Numbered from the stretch's first letter, positions 7,752-16,861 are shown. The stretch is DNA of 64,000 nt from an uncultured Lachnospiraceae bacterium (GCA_934401915.1 CAKRSV010000003.1:1-64000); one strand, 5' to 3'. The notes: generated from the letters alone by a model not told the origin. Numbers and translations: made by a program.

Positions 7752-9068
7752 ATGCTCAAAATGCAGACAGGGCGCGGACTACTTGGACAGTATTTTCCGT
7801 CGATCCGCACAAGAGAAGAAATAGTAAACGAGATTTACAGCAACCGGAGACTGCTCCGGATTTATGAGGGGTGGAACGAACAGCAGAGGGAGCGCTTTCT
7901 GGATTCCTGCACCGGAGTGAGAGGGGTGAAGGTGCTTTACGACGCCTTTTTCAAAGAGATCATGAACCCTGAGTACACCCCGAAACGGCTGGAGGATTTC
8001 CTGTCGCTTGTGCTGAGCCGGCGGGTAAAGCTGGTTCAGATATTGCCGCCGGATTCCGCCAGGATCGCAAACGAGAGTGCGCTTCTCATTATGGATATCG
8101 TAGTGGAGCTTGACGACGGAAGTATCGCCAACGTTGAAGTCCAGAAGATCGGATATCGGTTTCCGGGAGAGCGGTGTGCCTGCTATTCCGCAGATCTTTT
8201 ACTTCGCCAGTATAAGAGGGTACGCGAGGACTGGAAACGGGAAGAGGGGCATAGAAAACGCCATCTGAAGCAGGAAGATGCGGACGAGGACAGCGCTCTC
8301 CGGACCGACCCGAAATTCAGCTATAAGAATATCAAGAATGTATATACCGTCATCCTTTTTGAGAAAAGCCCGGAAGCATTTCATGAATTTGAGGATACCT
8401 GTTTTCACCATTTTGAGCAAAGCTCGAATACCGGTCTGAAGATAAATCTGTTGCAGGAATATGACTTTATTGCACTTGATATATTTCGAAAAAACATTTA
8501 CAATAGGGGCATACAAGATGAACTGGATGCTTGGCTGGTGTTTCTTTCCATGGATGATCCGGAGATGATCGTCGGGCTTTTAGAGAAATATCCTAAGTTC
8601 CGGGTGATGTATGAGCAGATCTATGACATATGCTTAAACACCGAGGAGGTGATGGGAATGTTTTCACGGGAATTGAAGGAACTGGATGACAATACGGTCG
8701 AATATATGATCGATGAACTGCAGGGGATCGCGGATGACGCCATAGAGCGGCTGAGGCAGGCGAAAGAGGAAACGATACGGGCAATAGTGCAGGCAGACCA
8801 GGCCAAGGAAGAAGCCAACCAGGCGCAGAAGCGGGCCGATCAAGCGAAAGAAGAGGCCGATCAAGCGAAAGAAGAGGCCGATCAAGCGAAAGAAGAGGCC
8901 GATCAAGCGAAAGAAGAGGCCAGCCAGGCGCAGAAGCAGGCAGATCAGGCGAAAGCACAGGCCCATCAGGAGAAAGAACGAGCGGACAAAGCAGAGGAAG
9001 AGAAACGCCAACTGGAAAGAAAGTATCAGGAACTTCTGGCACGATTGGAAGAAAGCGAAAAAATGTGA
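7752..9068 (+). CDS. Rpn-type PD-(D/E)XK nuclease with long coiled-coil tail
   Basis: 438 residues from ATG 7752, chosen because AAGGAGG (7736-7742) sits 9 nt upstream; an in-frame ATG at 7734 would put that ribosome site inside the gene. The N-terminal 300 residues match the Rpn family of recombination-promoting nucleases/putative transposases. An early YDAFFKEIM segment is followed by the catalytic core D115 (MDIVVEL) and E129-V-Q131 (ANVEVQ), the E-x-Q form of the PD-(D/E)XK motif. From about residue 330 the protein is a charged coiled coil with repeated ADQAKEE heptads. Rpn proteins cut DNA and promote RecA-independent recombination. The stop is 14 bp before the next gene, which is probably co-transcribed. 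It lies between two paralogs, which may or may not be functional. Confidence 0.8.
   Translation: MLKMQTGRGLLGQYFPSIRTREEIVNEIYSNRRLLRIYEGWNEQQRERFLDSCTGVRGVKVLYDAFFKEIMNPEYTPKRLEDFLSLVLSRRVKLVQILPPDSARIANESALLIMDIVVELDDGSIANVEVQKIGYRFPGERCACYSADLLLRQYKRVREDWKREEGHRKRHLKQEDADEDSALRTDPKFSYKNIKNVYTVILFEKSPEAFHEFEDTCFHHFEQSSNTGLKINLLQEYDFIALDIFRKNIYNRGIQDELDAWLVFLSMDDPEMIVGLLEKYPKFRVMYEQIYDICLNTEEVMGMFSRELKELDDNTVEYMIDELQGIADDAIERLRQAKEETIRAIVQADQAKEEANQAQKRADQAKEEADQAKEEADQAKEEADQAKEEASQAQKQADQAKAQAHQEKERADKAEEEKRQLERKYQELLARLEESEKM
8835..8918 (+). repeat. Four perfect 21-bp tandem repeats inside the nuclease gene
   Basis: Four identical copies of a 21-mer that begins GCCGATCAAGCG and encodes ADQAKEE, flanked by degenerate copies on both sides. 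The unit length equals one coiled-coil heptad, so gain or loss of units keeps the frame. Perfect identity at the DNA level points to recent expansion or ongoing slippage. Confidence 0.9.
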
Positions 9069-9082
9069 GGAGGATTTTAAGG

Positions 9083-12000
9083 ATGAAGAGAGTTTCAGAG
9101 AAGTGTAAACGAGCACTCTCAGCGATTCTGGCGGCGGCAATGGTGCTGACGTCGGCACCGGGCACGGCCATGACGGTGAGTGCGGCAGAACAGACCGAGA
9201 TAATCGAGGAAGCTGCGGGCAGTGAAACCGTTGCGATGGAGGATGAGAGCATACTGGACAGCGATCGTATGGCTGCACAGGAAGGTGAAGCAGAGCCTGG
9301 AGATGACCAGGAAGTCAGCGAAGGGGCCGGAGATGAGAGCACACCTGGCGCAGATGGAGCAGATGACGGTGAACAGGAGACAGGCAGAACGGCTGCAGAG
9401 GAAACCGCAGAGGGTGACATGACAGCGCTGGCTGCACCGGTATTTACGATGAATCCGTCAGATGGTCAGGTTGAAAATGGCGGAGCGGCGTCATTTACAC
9501 TGTCTGTATCGGAAAACAGTGTGGCGAAGTATGTGATCTGCGAGGCAGATAAAGAGATCGCCGATGATTCTGTGAGCAGCGAAGGAACGGTATATGCGGG
9601 TGAGGCGGTTACCGTACCTGCGCCGCAATGTGAAGACGAGACAAAGATCGTCGTAAAGGCTGTCGCAGTTCCGACTGAAGATAGCGCAGCCACGTATACA
9701 AACTCTCCCGTGGCAAGGACGGAGTTTACCTTTGCGGCGAAGCCAGCGGCAGAGAAACCCGCAGCTCCGACGATCACACTGACGAGTGGAGAGATCGATC
9801 TGGGCGCTGCTCCGCAGGTGGATTTTGGCACGGAAGTTATGATGACGATGGCGATCACAGGTGAGGGAGAGGCGTCTATTTACTATACGACGGACGGAAC
9901 CGATCCGACGACTGATTCTACGGAATATAAGGAGGCTGTTATCCTGCGCTCCGACAAGGAGGAGGGCGAGAAGATCACCATAAAGGCCATTGCTGTGGCG
10001 GCAGACCAGTCTTCGGATATTGCGGAGGAAACGGTTGAATTTGGCGCGAAAGAAGATATGCCGGAGATACCGGCGGCGGTTTTACTGGAAGGAAATCTGG
10101 CGGCTTTTGACATCAAGGTAACCAGAACAGCGGATAAGACGCCGCTTGAATTTGTGGATGGCAGGATCACGGTTGTGAAGGACACGGAGCTTTCGGTGGA
10201 GATCACAGCGAAAGAGAAGTGCAGTCTGAAGAAAGTGACCGCAGGGGACACGGAGCAGAAGATTAAGAACAACAAAGCTGCTTTTAAGATCAAACCTGCA
10301 GTCGATACGACCATCCATGTTAAGGCGGTTGAAAATTATCGGAGTACAACGGTAAGGGATGCGGACAGAAGAGAAGTGAAGCCGGTCAAGAAGGTATATT
10401 CTGTTGCACCCGGAGCGGAATACACGATCACGGCAAAGAAAGGTGTGGACACAGATCTTGTGATGGCTTTGCCGGTTATTAAGATCAACAAGGTTGAGTA
10501 TACAGGTACGGATTCAAGCGTATCCGTAAGTGAAGATAACAAACAGATCACGCTTAAAATTGGAAAAGATCTGGCAGGCAAGACGTTTACCATTGATATC
10601 TGGGGCGATCTGGGGAATAACCGTGAGAGTTTTGTGCAAATGGACACGCTTTCCTTTAAGGCAGCTCCGATTCTGACCAGTGTAACGGTCGCCGGCGTGA
10701 AAGACGGTGTACTTATCCAGGCTATGGGGGAGTCGAAGACTTATGCGCTTACGTTAAATCCGAAGTCAAGCGCAGATGCGATCGAGGTACGGTACGAGGA
10801 CGAGAAGGATGTAATAGGTACGGTCTATGCGGAAAATGGCAAGCTCTTTGTCACGACTGGATGGAAGACCGGAGAAGCCAGGGTTACACTTTACAACAAA
10901 TTTTTGCTTGCAGGGATGGATGACAGCGAAGAGAGTCTTGAGAAGGCTTATCTGGGTTCGTTTACATTGAAGGTTGAAGACCCTGCGTGGACGAAGAACG
11001 CTTTAAAGGTGAAGTATGTGAACAGCACCGACACAGAGATCGCGGTATCTGCGACGATGCCGGCGGGGATAAAAGCCAGCCAGAACACCTATTATATTTT
11101 TACGGTGGAGGATGCTTCCTCAGTAAGTGAAAATACAGTGCCGGAACCGAATGTAGTGCAGCAGGCGGTTGACGGGACAGGAACGTATATGTTCCAGGTA
11201 ATCGACGCGGAACCCGGTGAGGGCGGGGCGAAGAAGTTTAACATCGGGGCGTACTTTGTAAGGGTAAACGACGGAAAGGCACCGAAAGACATAACCAGCG
11301 ACAACATCGTTGCCTATACAAAGAAGCCTGTTGCAGTTGTATGCTCTACAAAAGAGCCTTACTATGCGGACAAGATCAGTCTCAAGAAGGGAACGACAAC
11401 AGTCTATTCCGGTCAGAGCGGCGTGCAGATCGCAACGATCGATTTTGGAAAGAAAACGACGTATATACGGAATGCGACGGCAAAACTGCTTGTAACGGAC
11501 AGGTCGATGGGAATGAGACCGGAATATATACAGGCAGAGGTTGTAGGCGAAAGAGTCTACGTGAATGTCGATAAAAACATGGCGCCTGGTAAATACACGA
11601 TACAGGTGAGCGCTGCTACCCGGCAGGGAGCGAAACCGGCGACGGCTAATATTGTGATCACGGTGGTAGCCGGACTTCACCCGTTTACCCTGGCATTGTC
11701 CTCTGAGAACATATACATGGGAGGAAATAAACCGGGCAAGGCAAAGATCGATATTGACTATGATAATTACAATGCGTTCTTTAAGCCAAAGAATGCCAAG
11801 GTTATCTATGGAGTAGGCGCGCGTGAATGGGCTGGAGGAGATTTTGAACAAAACGAGCGTGCTTTGGTGGATTCCAAAAACAAACCGGCGGTTACCGTTA
11901 AGAACGGAATCGTAACGGTCAGCAAGGACTATAAGATCAAGGAGAATCCTGAGGAGAACAAGTTTGCCGTCATGGTGACGGTCCAAAACAGCGTGGGAGA

Positions 12001-13870
12001 TTGCTATTCAAAAATTGCAGACTTCCAGATTGTCAATACCGGTCAGGAGTTTGAGAAGCTTATCATTGTCAAACCGCAGATAACGACATACGACCTTGTG
12101 CTGGATACAAATAAGGATTCCTTCGAGGCAAACAAGCTGCAAGGTGCGCAGGTTCTGGTGGTAAAGAAAGGTGCAACGCCCGGCGAGGATGGAAAGTATG
12201 GTGATGATGCATTTCTGAGCCGCGAACAGTACACGCTTACGGTAAAAGGCAAGGGCATTACCGTGGGTGAGTGGGGAAACATTAATGTAAGCAACTGCAC
12301 GGCGAAGAATGTCAGCTTTACGGCGACAGTCAAAGACGGCTCGGAGAACAAGGTGTCGCTGTCGATCAAAGAGCTCAAATACAATGATACAAAAGCCTGT
12401 GTGGCATGGCTGCCGATGCGCGATACAGATTGGGTCAAAATGGAAGAGGGAGTCGAGAACAATCTTTCCTTTACGCTTGGAGGCGATACCTGTTACATAC
12501 AAAGCGGCGATGCTTTTGACATTAGCTTGATGTCTGAAGATGAAAAGGGAAATCTGGGCGAAGGCAGCAAGTTCATGAATTACAGCATTGCGGTATCCGG
12601 AAACATCAAGGTTCTCGCTGATTATGGGGAGGACAGTGACTGGCTGAACAAAAACCAGTGGCTGCACGTGGTCATGACCGGCGAGACAGCAAAAGTTACC
12701 CTGAAACAGGGGAAAACAGTTATTAAAACGTATACGCTGAAAAATTCCCGTTATCAGCAGGAAATAACGGCGCCGGCGATCAAATTGGCGAAAGGTCAGA
12801 AAGATCTGATCGTCGGAAAGAGAGATCAGGCGCTGGTATTTGATGTAGACGACAGCCGCTGTGAAACAAAATTGACGGCGGAAACACAATTCCTGCTTGT
12901 GACACAGGATAAGAAATCAGAGTATTTCTTTAGTGATGACGGTCGGATATATGTGGCACTGGATAGGCAAAATGTAAAATATGATCCGGCTGCCAAAAAA
13001 CTTACGGTTCCTGTCAAAGGCGTACATTGTGCCGGCAGCGGAACGATCAGCATCGTAGCCGGTATTCCAGGAGAAGACGGAGAGTGGACGAACAGCAGGA
13101 TAAGCAATGGCGTCAAGATCAAAGCAGTTGATCTGAAGAAGTCCTTTACGATGACGAAACAGTATACCATGTCTCTGCTTGATGCAAGCAGTGTCGACCT
13201 GCAATATAAGGGCTCCGGAGTGGAACAGATGGAGATTGTCGATCTGTACAGTGAAAACATGGGCGGAAAGATCAGCCGCTTCAGTGACGCCTTTGAGGTC
13301 GGCGAGGACGGAAAGAGCCTTGTACTCAAGCCACAGAACGAAGATCTTGCAGGACAGAGGGTATCGGGATACATTGGCGTCGGGGTAACTTTTGAAGACG
13401 GAGAACGCATGTATTACGAGTACAAAGTCACTGTAAATGTCCTGAAAAAAGACAAGACAGCAAATAAGTATACAGCAAGTATCGCGAAACTGGTAAGTGG
13501 AAGGACAACGGCGGACGAGGCGCAAAATATGGTCGTTACGATCAATGCGGGCAAAAACAAACCGGCGCCGGCTGTATCAGCGGTTGCTTACAAGGTGTAT
13601 GACACAAGCGGAAAAGAAGTGCCGATCACCACGAAGTACACGGCAGATGGAAAGATTGCATTGGATCTGACAAACTATATTGCGGCGAATCCGAGTGGAA
13701 AGACCCAGAATGTCGTTATCAAGGTCCTTTTTGACAATGCCTACAATAAGCCGGCAGGTCTGGATGACGGAGGGACGTTAGACCAGAGTGTTATCATGGA
13801 CGGGACGGATGCGTATACCGCGCTGCAGGTGAAGGTTTCTGTACCTAAGAATATGAAATATGGAAATTAA
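9083..13870 (+). CDS. Giant secreted protein, paralog of the 1801 product
   Basis: 1595 residues from ATG 9083, placed behind TGAGGAGG. A GTG at 9065 extends the frame by six residues but overlaps that ribosome site. The signal peptide (residues 1-35) is almost identical to that of the 1801 product. An acidic, Gly/Glu-rich linker follows (about 36-115), then two CHB_HEX-like modules (about 118-225 and 229-322, motif YYTTDGTDPT). The long beta-rich body is colinear with the paralog, with segments such as PYYADKISLKKGTTTVYSGQ shared nearly word for word. Unlike the paralog it lacks the two C-terminal CHB_HEX modules and ends at VPKNMKYGN. No wall or membrane anchor is visible. Probably co-expressed with the nuclease upstream. 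An extracellular surface or matrix role is inferred. Confidence 0.85.
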   Translation: MKRVSEKCKRALSAILAAAMVLTSAPGTAMTVSAAEQTEIIEEAAGSETVAMEDESILDSDRMAAQEGEAEPGDDQEVSEGAGDESTPGADGADDGEQETGRTAAEETAEGDMTALAAPVFTMNPSDGQVENGGAASFTLSVSENSVAKYVICEADKEIADDSVSSEGTVYAGEAVTVPAPQCEDETKIVVKAVAVPTEDSAATYTNSPVARTEFTFAAKPAAEKPAAPTITLTSGEIDLGAAPQVDFGTEVMMTMAITGEGEASIYYTTDGTDPTTDSTEYKEAVILRSDKEEGEKITIKAIAVAADQSSDIAEETVEFGAKEDMPEIPAAVLLEGNLAAFDIKVTRTADKTPLEFVDGRITVVKDTELSVEITAKEKCSLKKVTAGDTEQKIKNNKAAFKIKPAVDTTIHVKAVENYRSTTVRDADRREVKPVKKVYSVAPGAEYTITAKKGVDTDLVMALPVIKINKVEYTGTDSSVSVSEDNKQITLKIGKDLAGKTFTIDIWGDLGNNRESFVQMDTLSFKAAPILTSVTVAGVKDGVLIQAMGESKTYALTLNPKSSADAIEVRYEDEKDVIGTVYAENGKLFVTTGWKTGEARVTLYNKFLLAGMDDSEESLEKAYLGSFTLKVEDPAWTKNALKVKYVNSTDTEIAVSATMPAGIKASQNTYYIFTVEDASSVSENTVPEPNVVQQAVDGTGTYMFQVIDAEPGEGGAKKFNIGAYFVRVNDGKAPKDITSDNIVAYTKKPVAVVCSTKEPYYADKISLKKGTTTVYSGQSGVQIATIDFGKKTTYIRNATAKLLVTDRSMGMRPEYIQAEVVGERVYVNVDKNMAPGKYTIQVSAATRQGAKPATANIVITVVAGLHPFTLALSSENIYMGGNKPGKAKIDIDYDNYNAFFKPKNAKVIYGVGAREWAGGDFEQNERALVDSKNKPAVTVKNGIVTVSKDYKIKENPEENKFAVMVTVQNSVGDCYSKIADFQIVNTGQEFEKLIIVKPQITTYDLVLDTNKDSFEANKLQGAQVLVVKKGATPGEDGKYGDDAFLSREQYTLTVKGKGITVGEWGNINVSNCTAKNVSFTATVKDGSENKVSLSIKELKYNDTKACVAWLPMRDTDWVKMEEGVENNLSFTLGGDTCYIQSGDAFDISLMSEDEKGNLGEGSKFMNYSIAVSGNIKVLADYGEDSDWLNKNQWLHVVMTGETAKVTLKQGKTVIKTYTLKNSRYQQEITAPAIKLAKGQKDLIVGKRDQALVFDVDDSRCETKLTAETQFLLVTQDKKSEYFFSDDGRIYVALDRQNVKYDPAAKKLTVPVKGVHCAGSGTISIVAGIPGEDGEWTNSRISNGVKIKAVDLKKSFTMTKQYTMSLLDASSVDLQYKGSGVEQMEIVDLYSENMGGKISRFSDAFEVGEDGKSLVLKPQNEDLAGQRVSGYIGVGVTFEDGERMYYEYKVTVNVLKKDKTANKYTASIAKLVSGRTTADEAQNMVVTINAGKNKPAPAVSAVAYKVYDTSGKEVPITTKYTADGKIALDLTNYIAANPSGKTQNVVIKVLFDNAYNKPAGLDDGGTLDQSVIMDGTDAYTALQVKVSVPKNMKYGN

Positions 13871-13932
13871 AAAAGCCCGTATGTTATACGAGCTGAAAGC
13901 CGACGATCCCGGCAATACAGATAAGGCTTCCG

Positions 13933-13957
13933 AGCCGGTTCAGACGGCTTTGCTTTT
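13933..13957 (+). terminator. Possible terminator of the 9083 gene
   Basis: Stem AGCCG-GTTCAGA-CGGCT followed by TTTGCTTTT, 60 bp after the stop codon. The stem is short, so this is only a fair candidate. Confidence 0.4.
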
Positions 13958-14051
13958 CCCGGCGCAGACAAAGACTTAGTGATAAACGGCTGCCGCCCGG
14001 CGATAGGGCGCTTACGACAGATCGTCCTGCGCATGGCGTTTCTGATATTCG

Positions 14052-14094
14052 AAAAAAACACCCCTTTTCACAGAGAACCTGTGTCAAGGGGTGT
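14052..14094 (-). terminator. Intrinsic terminator of the DUF3048 lipoprotein gene
   Basis: On the minus strand, ACACCCCTT and AAGGGGTGT arms with an inner CACAG/CTGTG stem are followed by a run of seven T residues. It begins 10 bp after the stop codon. Confidence 0.85.
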
Positions 14095-14104
14095 GTCATC
14101 TCGT

Positions 14105-15265
14105 TTATTTTGCAGAAGCAGGCGTGATCTTCTCGTCGTTGACAAGGAAGGAATCGCCGTCCTCCACGATACATACCATGGTCTTTCCGGTATTGAATTC
14201 TATTTCATTTCCGTTGTCGTCATAATATCTGGTCGCACCGTAGTCGGAGGTCTTCTCCCATGTTACGTGGATTCCTTTTCCGTTGGTGAAGAACCAGCCG
14301 TCGCGGGTGGTGTCGTGGCACTGGAAAGCAAGATATCCTTTCTGGTCACGAACCTCATAGTACGTATTCTGGATAATGATGTTCTTAAATGCAAGCTGCT
14401 GACCGTTTGCCTTGTCGATATGCGGACCGTCTGCTGCACCGGAGAGGTGCTGATATCTGTCATACAGACCGGTATCGCTGTTGTATACAAAGTAGCAGTT
14501 GGTCACCGGATAGGTAGGGGACATATCGATCTTGTCTGCGGTAAGCGCGTCGCTGTACTGCTCCAAAGTGTTCGGCTGACCGGCGGGAGCAAACTTGTAA
14601 TGCTGCTCATCTGCGTAACCGGAACGGTATTCCAGATCGTATCCCAGCTTGTTGATGTCGGATTTGATGCCGGCGGTATCAACATAGGCGTTGTCCGTGG
14701 AATTGCCGGTGTCGTCCGCACGCCAGAAGTTGCTGCTGGACAATCCGTCGATATCCTCGGTGTCAGGGCGGTTGATAACCTCATCTATGTAGAAAGGCCC
14801 GCCGTAATGGATGTAGAAGGCATCCCATTCAAAGGACCAGTATACGTAGTAATCACGGCAGCTTCTGACATTGCCGAGACGGTCGAAATTACTCCAGTCC
14901 TGGAACAGCGCCATCAGACGGGTGATGCTGCCCTCCACGTTACACTCATAAAGCACATCTGCCTGTGAAATGCCGTACTGGCTGGCAGTTTTGGTATTGG
15001 GGATCATCACGGTGATCGGGCGGGTGTTGTTGACATCTTCCTTTACCCATTCGTTTGTGATCCTGCTTCGAACCATTCCTTCTTCCGGAGGAACGTCTTC
15101 GTCTGTCGCTTCCTGTGTCTCATCTGCCTCTTCTACGGTTTCCGGCGCTTCGTCAATCACCTGTTCGACAACCGGTTCAATGACTTCTTCCTGTTTTTTA
15201 CCACAACCAAATAATAAAAGAGTAGAAGATAAGGCTACAAGAAGGAGCACTTGCAATCTTTTCAT
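14105..15265 (-). CDS. DUF3048-domain lipoprotein (YerB-like)
   Basis: 386 residues from ATG 15265, chosen because it begins a lipoprotein signal (MKRLQVLLLVALSSTLLLFGC, lipobox LLFGC with the modified Cys about residue 21). A ribosome site AGAGAGG lies just upstream, and the promoter is at 15333-15361. An acidic Pro/Glu linker follows (about 22-65). The DUF3048 N-terminal domain covers ITVMIPNTKTASQYGISQAD, VEGSITRLMALF, and a GNVRSCRDYYV to IHYGGPF stretch. The C-terminal domain has GWFFTNGKGIHVTWEK and ends at the GKTMVCIV strand. It should be anchored on the outer face of the membrane. The biochemical role of DUF3048 is not established. It is convergent with the giant protein gene and divergent from rfbD. 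Confidence 0.88.
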   Translation of the reverse strand: MKRLQVLLLVALSSTLLLFGCGKKQEEVIEPVVEQVIDEAPETVEEADETQEATDEDVPPEEGMVRSRITNEWVKEDVNNTRPITVMIPNTKTASQYGISQADVLYECNVEGSITRLMALFQDWSNFDRLGNVRSCRDYYVYWSFEWDAFYIHYGGPFYIDEVINRPDTEDIDGLSSSNFWRADDTGNSTDNAYVDTAGIKSDINKLGYDLEYRSGYADEQHYKFAPAGQPNTLEQYSDALTADKIDMSPTYPVTNCYFVYNSDTGLYDRYQHLSGAADGPHIDKANGQQLAFKNIIIQNTYYEVRDQKGYLAFQCHDTTRDGWFFTNGKGIHVTWEKTSDYGATRYYDDNGNEIEFNTGKTMVCIVEDGDSFLVNDEKITPASAK

Positions 15266-15332
15266 CCTAAATCCTCTCTTTCTGCTTTCGATAGGCTTCT
15301 TTCTCCTCACGGGAAATAACCCGACTGTTCCT

Positions 15333-15361
15333 AGTATAGCATAAGGCGAAAGGAGCGTCAC
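15333..15361 (-). promoter_or_regulatory. Promoter of the DUF3048 lipoprotein gene
   Basis: On the minus strand: GTGACG, 17-nt spacer, TATACT with an upstream TGC (extended -10). Its position excludes a start codon at 15361 for the lipoprotein. Confidence 0.6.
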
Positions 15362-15407
15362 TAAGAAAAATCTTAAAATTTCAACAAAAAAGTTAAGAAT
15401 TTCTTAG
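15361..15407. repeat. AT-rich inverted repeat between divergent promoters
   Basis: CTAAGAAAAATCTTAA (15361-15376) is nearly complementary to TTAAGAATTTCTTAG (15393-15407). It touches the -35 box of the leftward promoter and lies 43 bp upstream of the rightward one. It could be an operator for a dimeric regulator or a transcript-end hairpin. Confidence 0.45.
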
Positions 15408-15449
15408 GGAAAACAGGAATTATGGCAAAAAGCGATTCTTTTTTGATGT

Positions 15450-15478
15450 TTGCATAATTGGTGTGCAGGATGTACAAT
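15450..15478 (+). promoter_or_regulatory. Promoter of rfbD
   Basis: TTGCAT, 17-nt spacer, TACAAT. The predicted start of transcription near 15485 supports ATG 15512 as the rfbD start. Confidence 0.7.
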
Positions 15479-15511
15479 GAGAATAACGATTCAGAAAGGC
15501 AGTCAGGGACT

Positions 15512-16354
15512 ATGAAAAAGATTATAGTGACGGGATGCAACGGGCAGCTCGGCCGCGCTGTGAATAAGCAGTATGCGGGAAATACGGAATATGAACTGGT
15601 AAATACGGATGTGGCGGAGCTTGACATCACATCGGTGGACAAGGTCATGGAGCTTGTCGGAGAGGTAAAGCCTTATGCGATCATAAACTGCGCGGCTTAT
15701 ACGGCGGTTGAGGCGTGCGAGAAGGAGGAGGATCTTGCGTTCCGGATCAATGCGATCGGCGCGCGGAATCTGGGAATCGCAGCGGAGGCAGTCGGCGCGA
15801 AGCTGGTGCACATTTCGACCGACTACGTTTTTGCAGGAAATGGGACACGCCCTTACCGGGAGATGGATCCGACCGGTCCGCAGGGAGCGTACGGAAGAAC
15901 GAAGCTCGCCGGGGAAGAGTTTGTGAAGGAGTTCAGCAGCCGGCATTTTATCATCCGGACAGCGTGGCTGTACGGAGACGGAAAGAACTTTGTACGGACG
16001 ATGCTGCGGCTGGCGGAAACGAACGATAAAGTCAGGGTCGTGAGAGATCAGGTGGGATCGCCGACCAGTGCGAGCGAGCTTGCGAAAGCGATCGCCTATC
16101 TTCTGCCGACGGACAATTACGGTCTGTTCCACGGAACCTGCGAGGGAGATTGCAGCTGGGCGCAGTTTACGGAGGAGATCTTCCGGCTGGCAGGCAAAAG
16201 CACGATCGTGGAAGGAATCACGTCTGAGGAGTACGGCGCGGCAGTAAAGCGTCCGGCATATTCCATCCTTGAGAATTATATGCTCAAGATGACGACGGAT
16301 TTCATGTTTAAAGACTGGCATGACGCCATAGCGGAATACCTGAAGGAGGCATAA
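15512..16354 (+). CDS. rfbD: dTDP-4-dehydrorhamnose reductase
   Basis: 280 residues, the normal size for RmlD/RfbD. It reduces dTDP-4-dehydro-L-rhamnose to dTDP-L-rhamnose in the cytoplasm, the last step of that pathway. Visible features are the nucleotide-binding start MKKIIVTGCNGQLG, the NCAAYTAVEACE segment typical of RmlD, HISTDYVFAGNG, the catalytic Y127-x3-K131 (YGRTK), and RTAWLYG. The start was chosen because translation upstream would run through the promoter box. The other rhamnose genes (rfbA, rfbB, rfbC) are not in this window, so they must lie elsewhere or the enzyme draws on a distant locus. It opens the glycan locus. Confidence 0.9.
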   Translation: MKKIIVTGCNGQLGRAVNKQYAGNTEYELVNTDVAELDITSVDKVMELVGEVKPYAIINCAAYTAVEACEKEEDLAFRINAIGARNLGIAAEAVGAKLVHISTDYVFAGNGTRPYREMDPTGPQGAYGRTKLAGEEFVKEFSSRHFIIRTAWLYGDGKNFVRTMLRLAETNDKVRVVRDQVGSPTSASELAKAIAYLLPTDNYGLFHGTCEGDCSWAQFTEEIFRLAGKSTIVEGITSEEYGAAVKRPAYSILENYMLKMTTDFMFKDWHDAIAEYLKEA

Positions 16355-16396
16355 CCGGCTGCGCGGTCAGAGACCGGGCGGGGGAGATGAGATACC

Positions 16397-16861
16397 ATGG
16401 AGTTTATCACAGGATTATTACACAATACCGTGCTGGTTGCGGCGGTCATGGGCTGGTTTATCGCCCAGCTCTTAAAGACGATCATTCATCTGATCCTGAC
16501 AAAGAAGCTGGTGATGGAGAGAATGGTCGGGAGCGGCGGCATGCCGAGCTCCCACGCGGCGACCGTCTGTGCGCTTGCGACGGCGACAGGACTGGAGTAC
16601 GGAGCGGACAGCTTTGCGTTTGCGATCGCGATCATTCTGGCGATCATTGTCATGCACGATGCGCGCGGAGTGAGATGGGAGACGGGCGTGCAGGCGCGTA
16701 TCCTGAATGAGATGATGGATGTGTTTCGTTCCATGGGAACGAAGATGACGGCGGAGGAGAAGCTGAAGGAGTTTGTAGGACACACGCCGCTGCAGGTTAT
16801 CGTGGGAGCGGTCCTCGGGATCCTGATCGGCGCGGCGACATGGTGGCTGATGACCAGATAG
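16397..16861 (+). CDS. Divergent PAP2-family membrane protein (DUF212, YuiD-like)
   Basis: 154 residues with four or five hydrophobic segments. The conserved GSGGMPSSHAATV segment (about 46-58) and the HDARGVRWETGVQARILNEM stretch identify the DUF212 'divergent PAP2' family. PAP2 proteins dephosphorylate lipid pyrophosphates; whether this divergent branch does so is unproven. Placement inside a polyprenyl-phosphate-dependent glycan locus would suit lipid carrier recycling, but that is inference. It lies 42 bp downstream of rfbD and is probably in the same transcript. Confidence 0.85.
   Translation: MEFITGLLHNTVLVAAVMGWFIAQLLKTIIHLILTKKLVMERMVGSGGMPSSHAATVCALATATGLEYGADSFAFAIAIILAIIVMHDARGVRWETGVQARILNEMMDVFRSMGTKMTAEEKLKEFVGHTPLQVIVGAVLGILIGAATWWLMTR

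Noticed and set aside
8835-8918. Tandem 21-bp repeats as a CRISPR array
   Set aside because: Units are directly adjacent without spacers and lie in frame inside a coding sequence.
9065-9082. GTG 9065 as start of the second giant protein
   Set aside because: The ribosome site TGAGGAGG would be inside the gene, and the paralog aligns from the ATG at 9083.
13979-14968. 329-codon plus-strand frame opposite the DUF3048 lipoprotein
   Set aside because: It reads through the lipoprotein terminator and is antisense to the conserved domain, so it is a shadow.
15266-15361. N-terminal extension of the DUF3048 protein to 15361
   Set aside because: It runs over the promoter and would bury the lipoprotein signal peptide 32 residues inside the protein.
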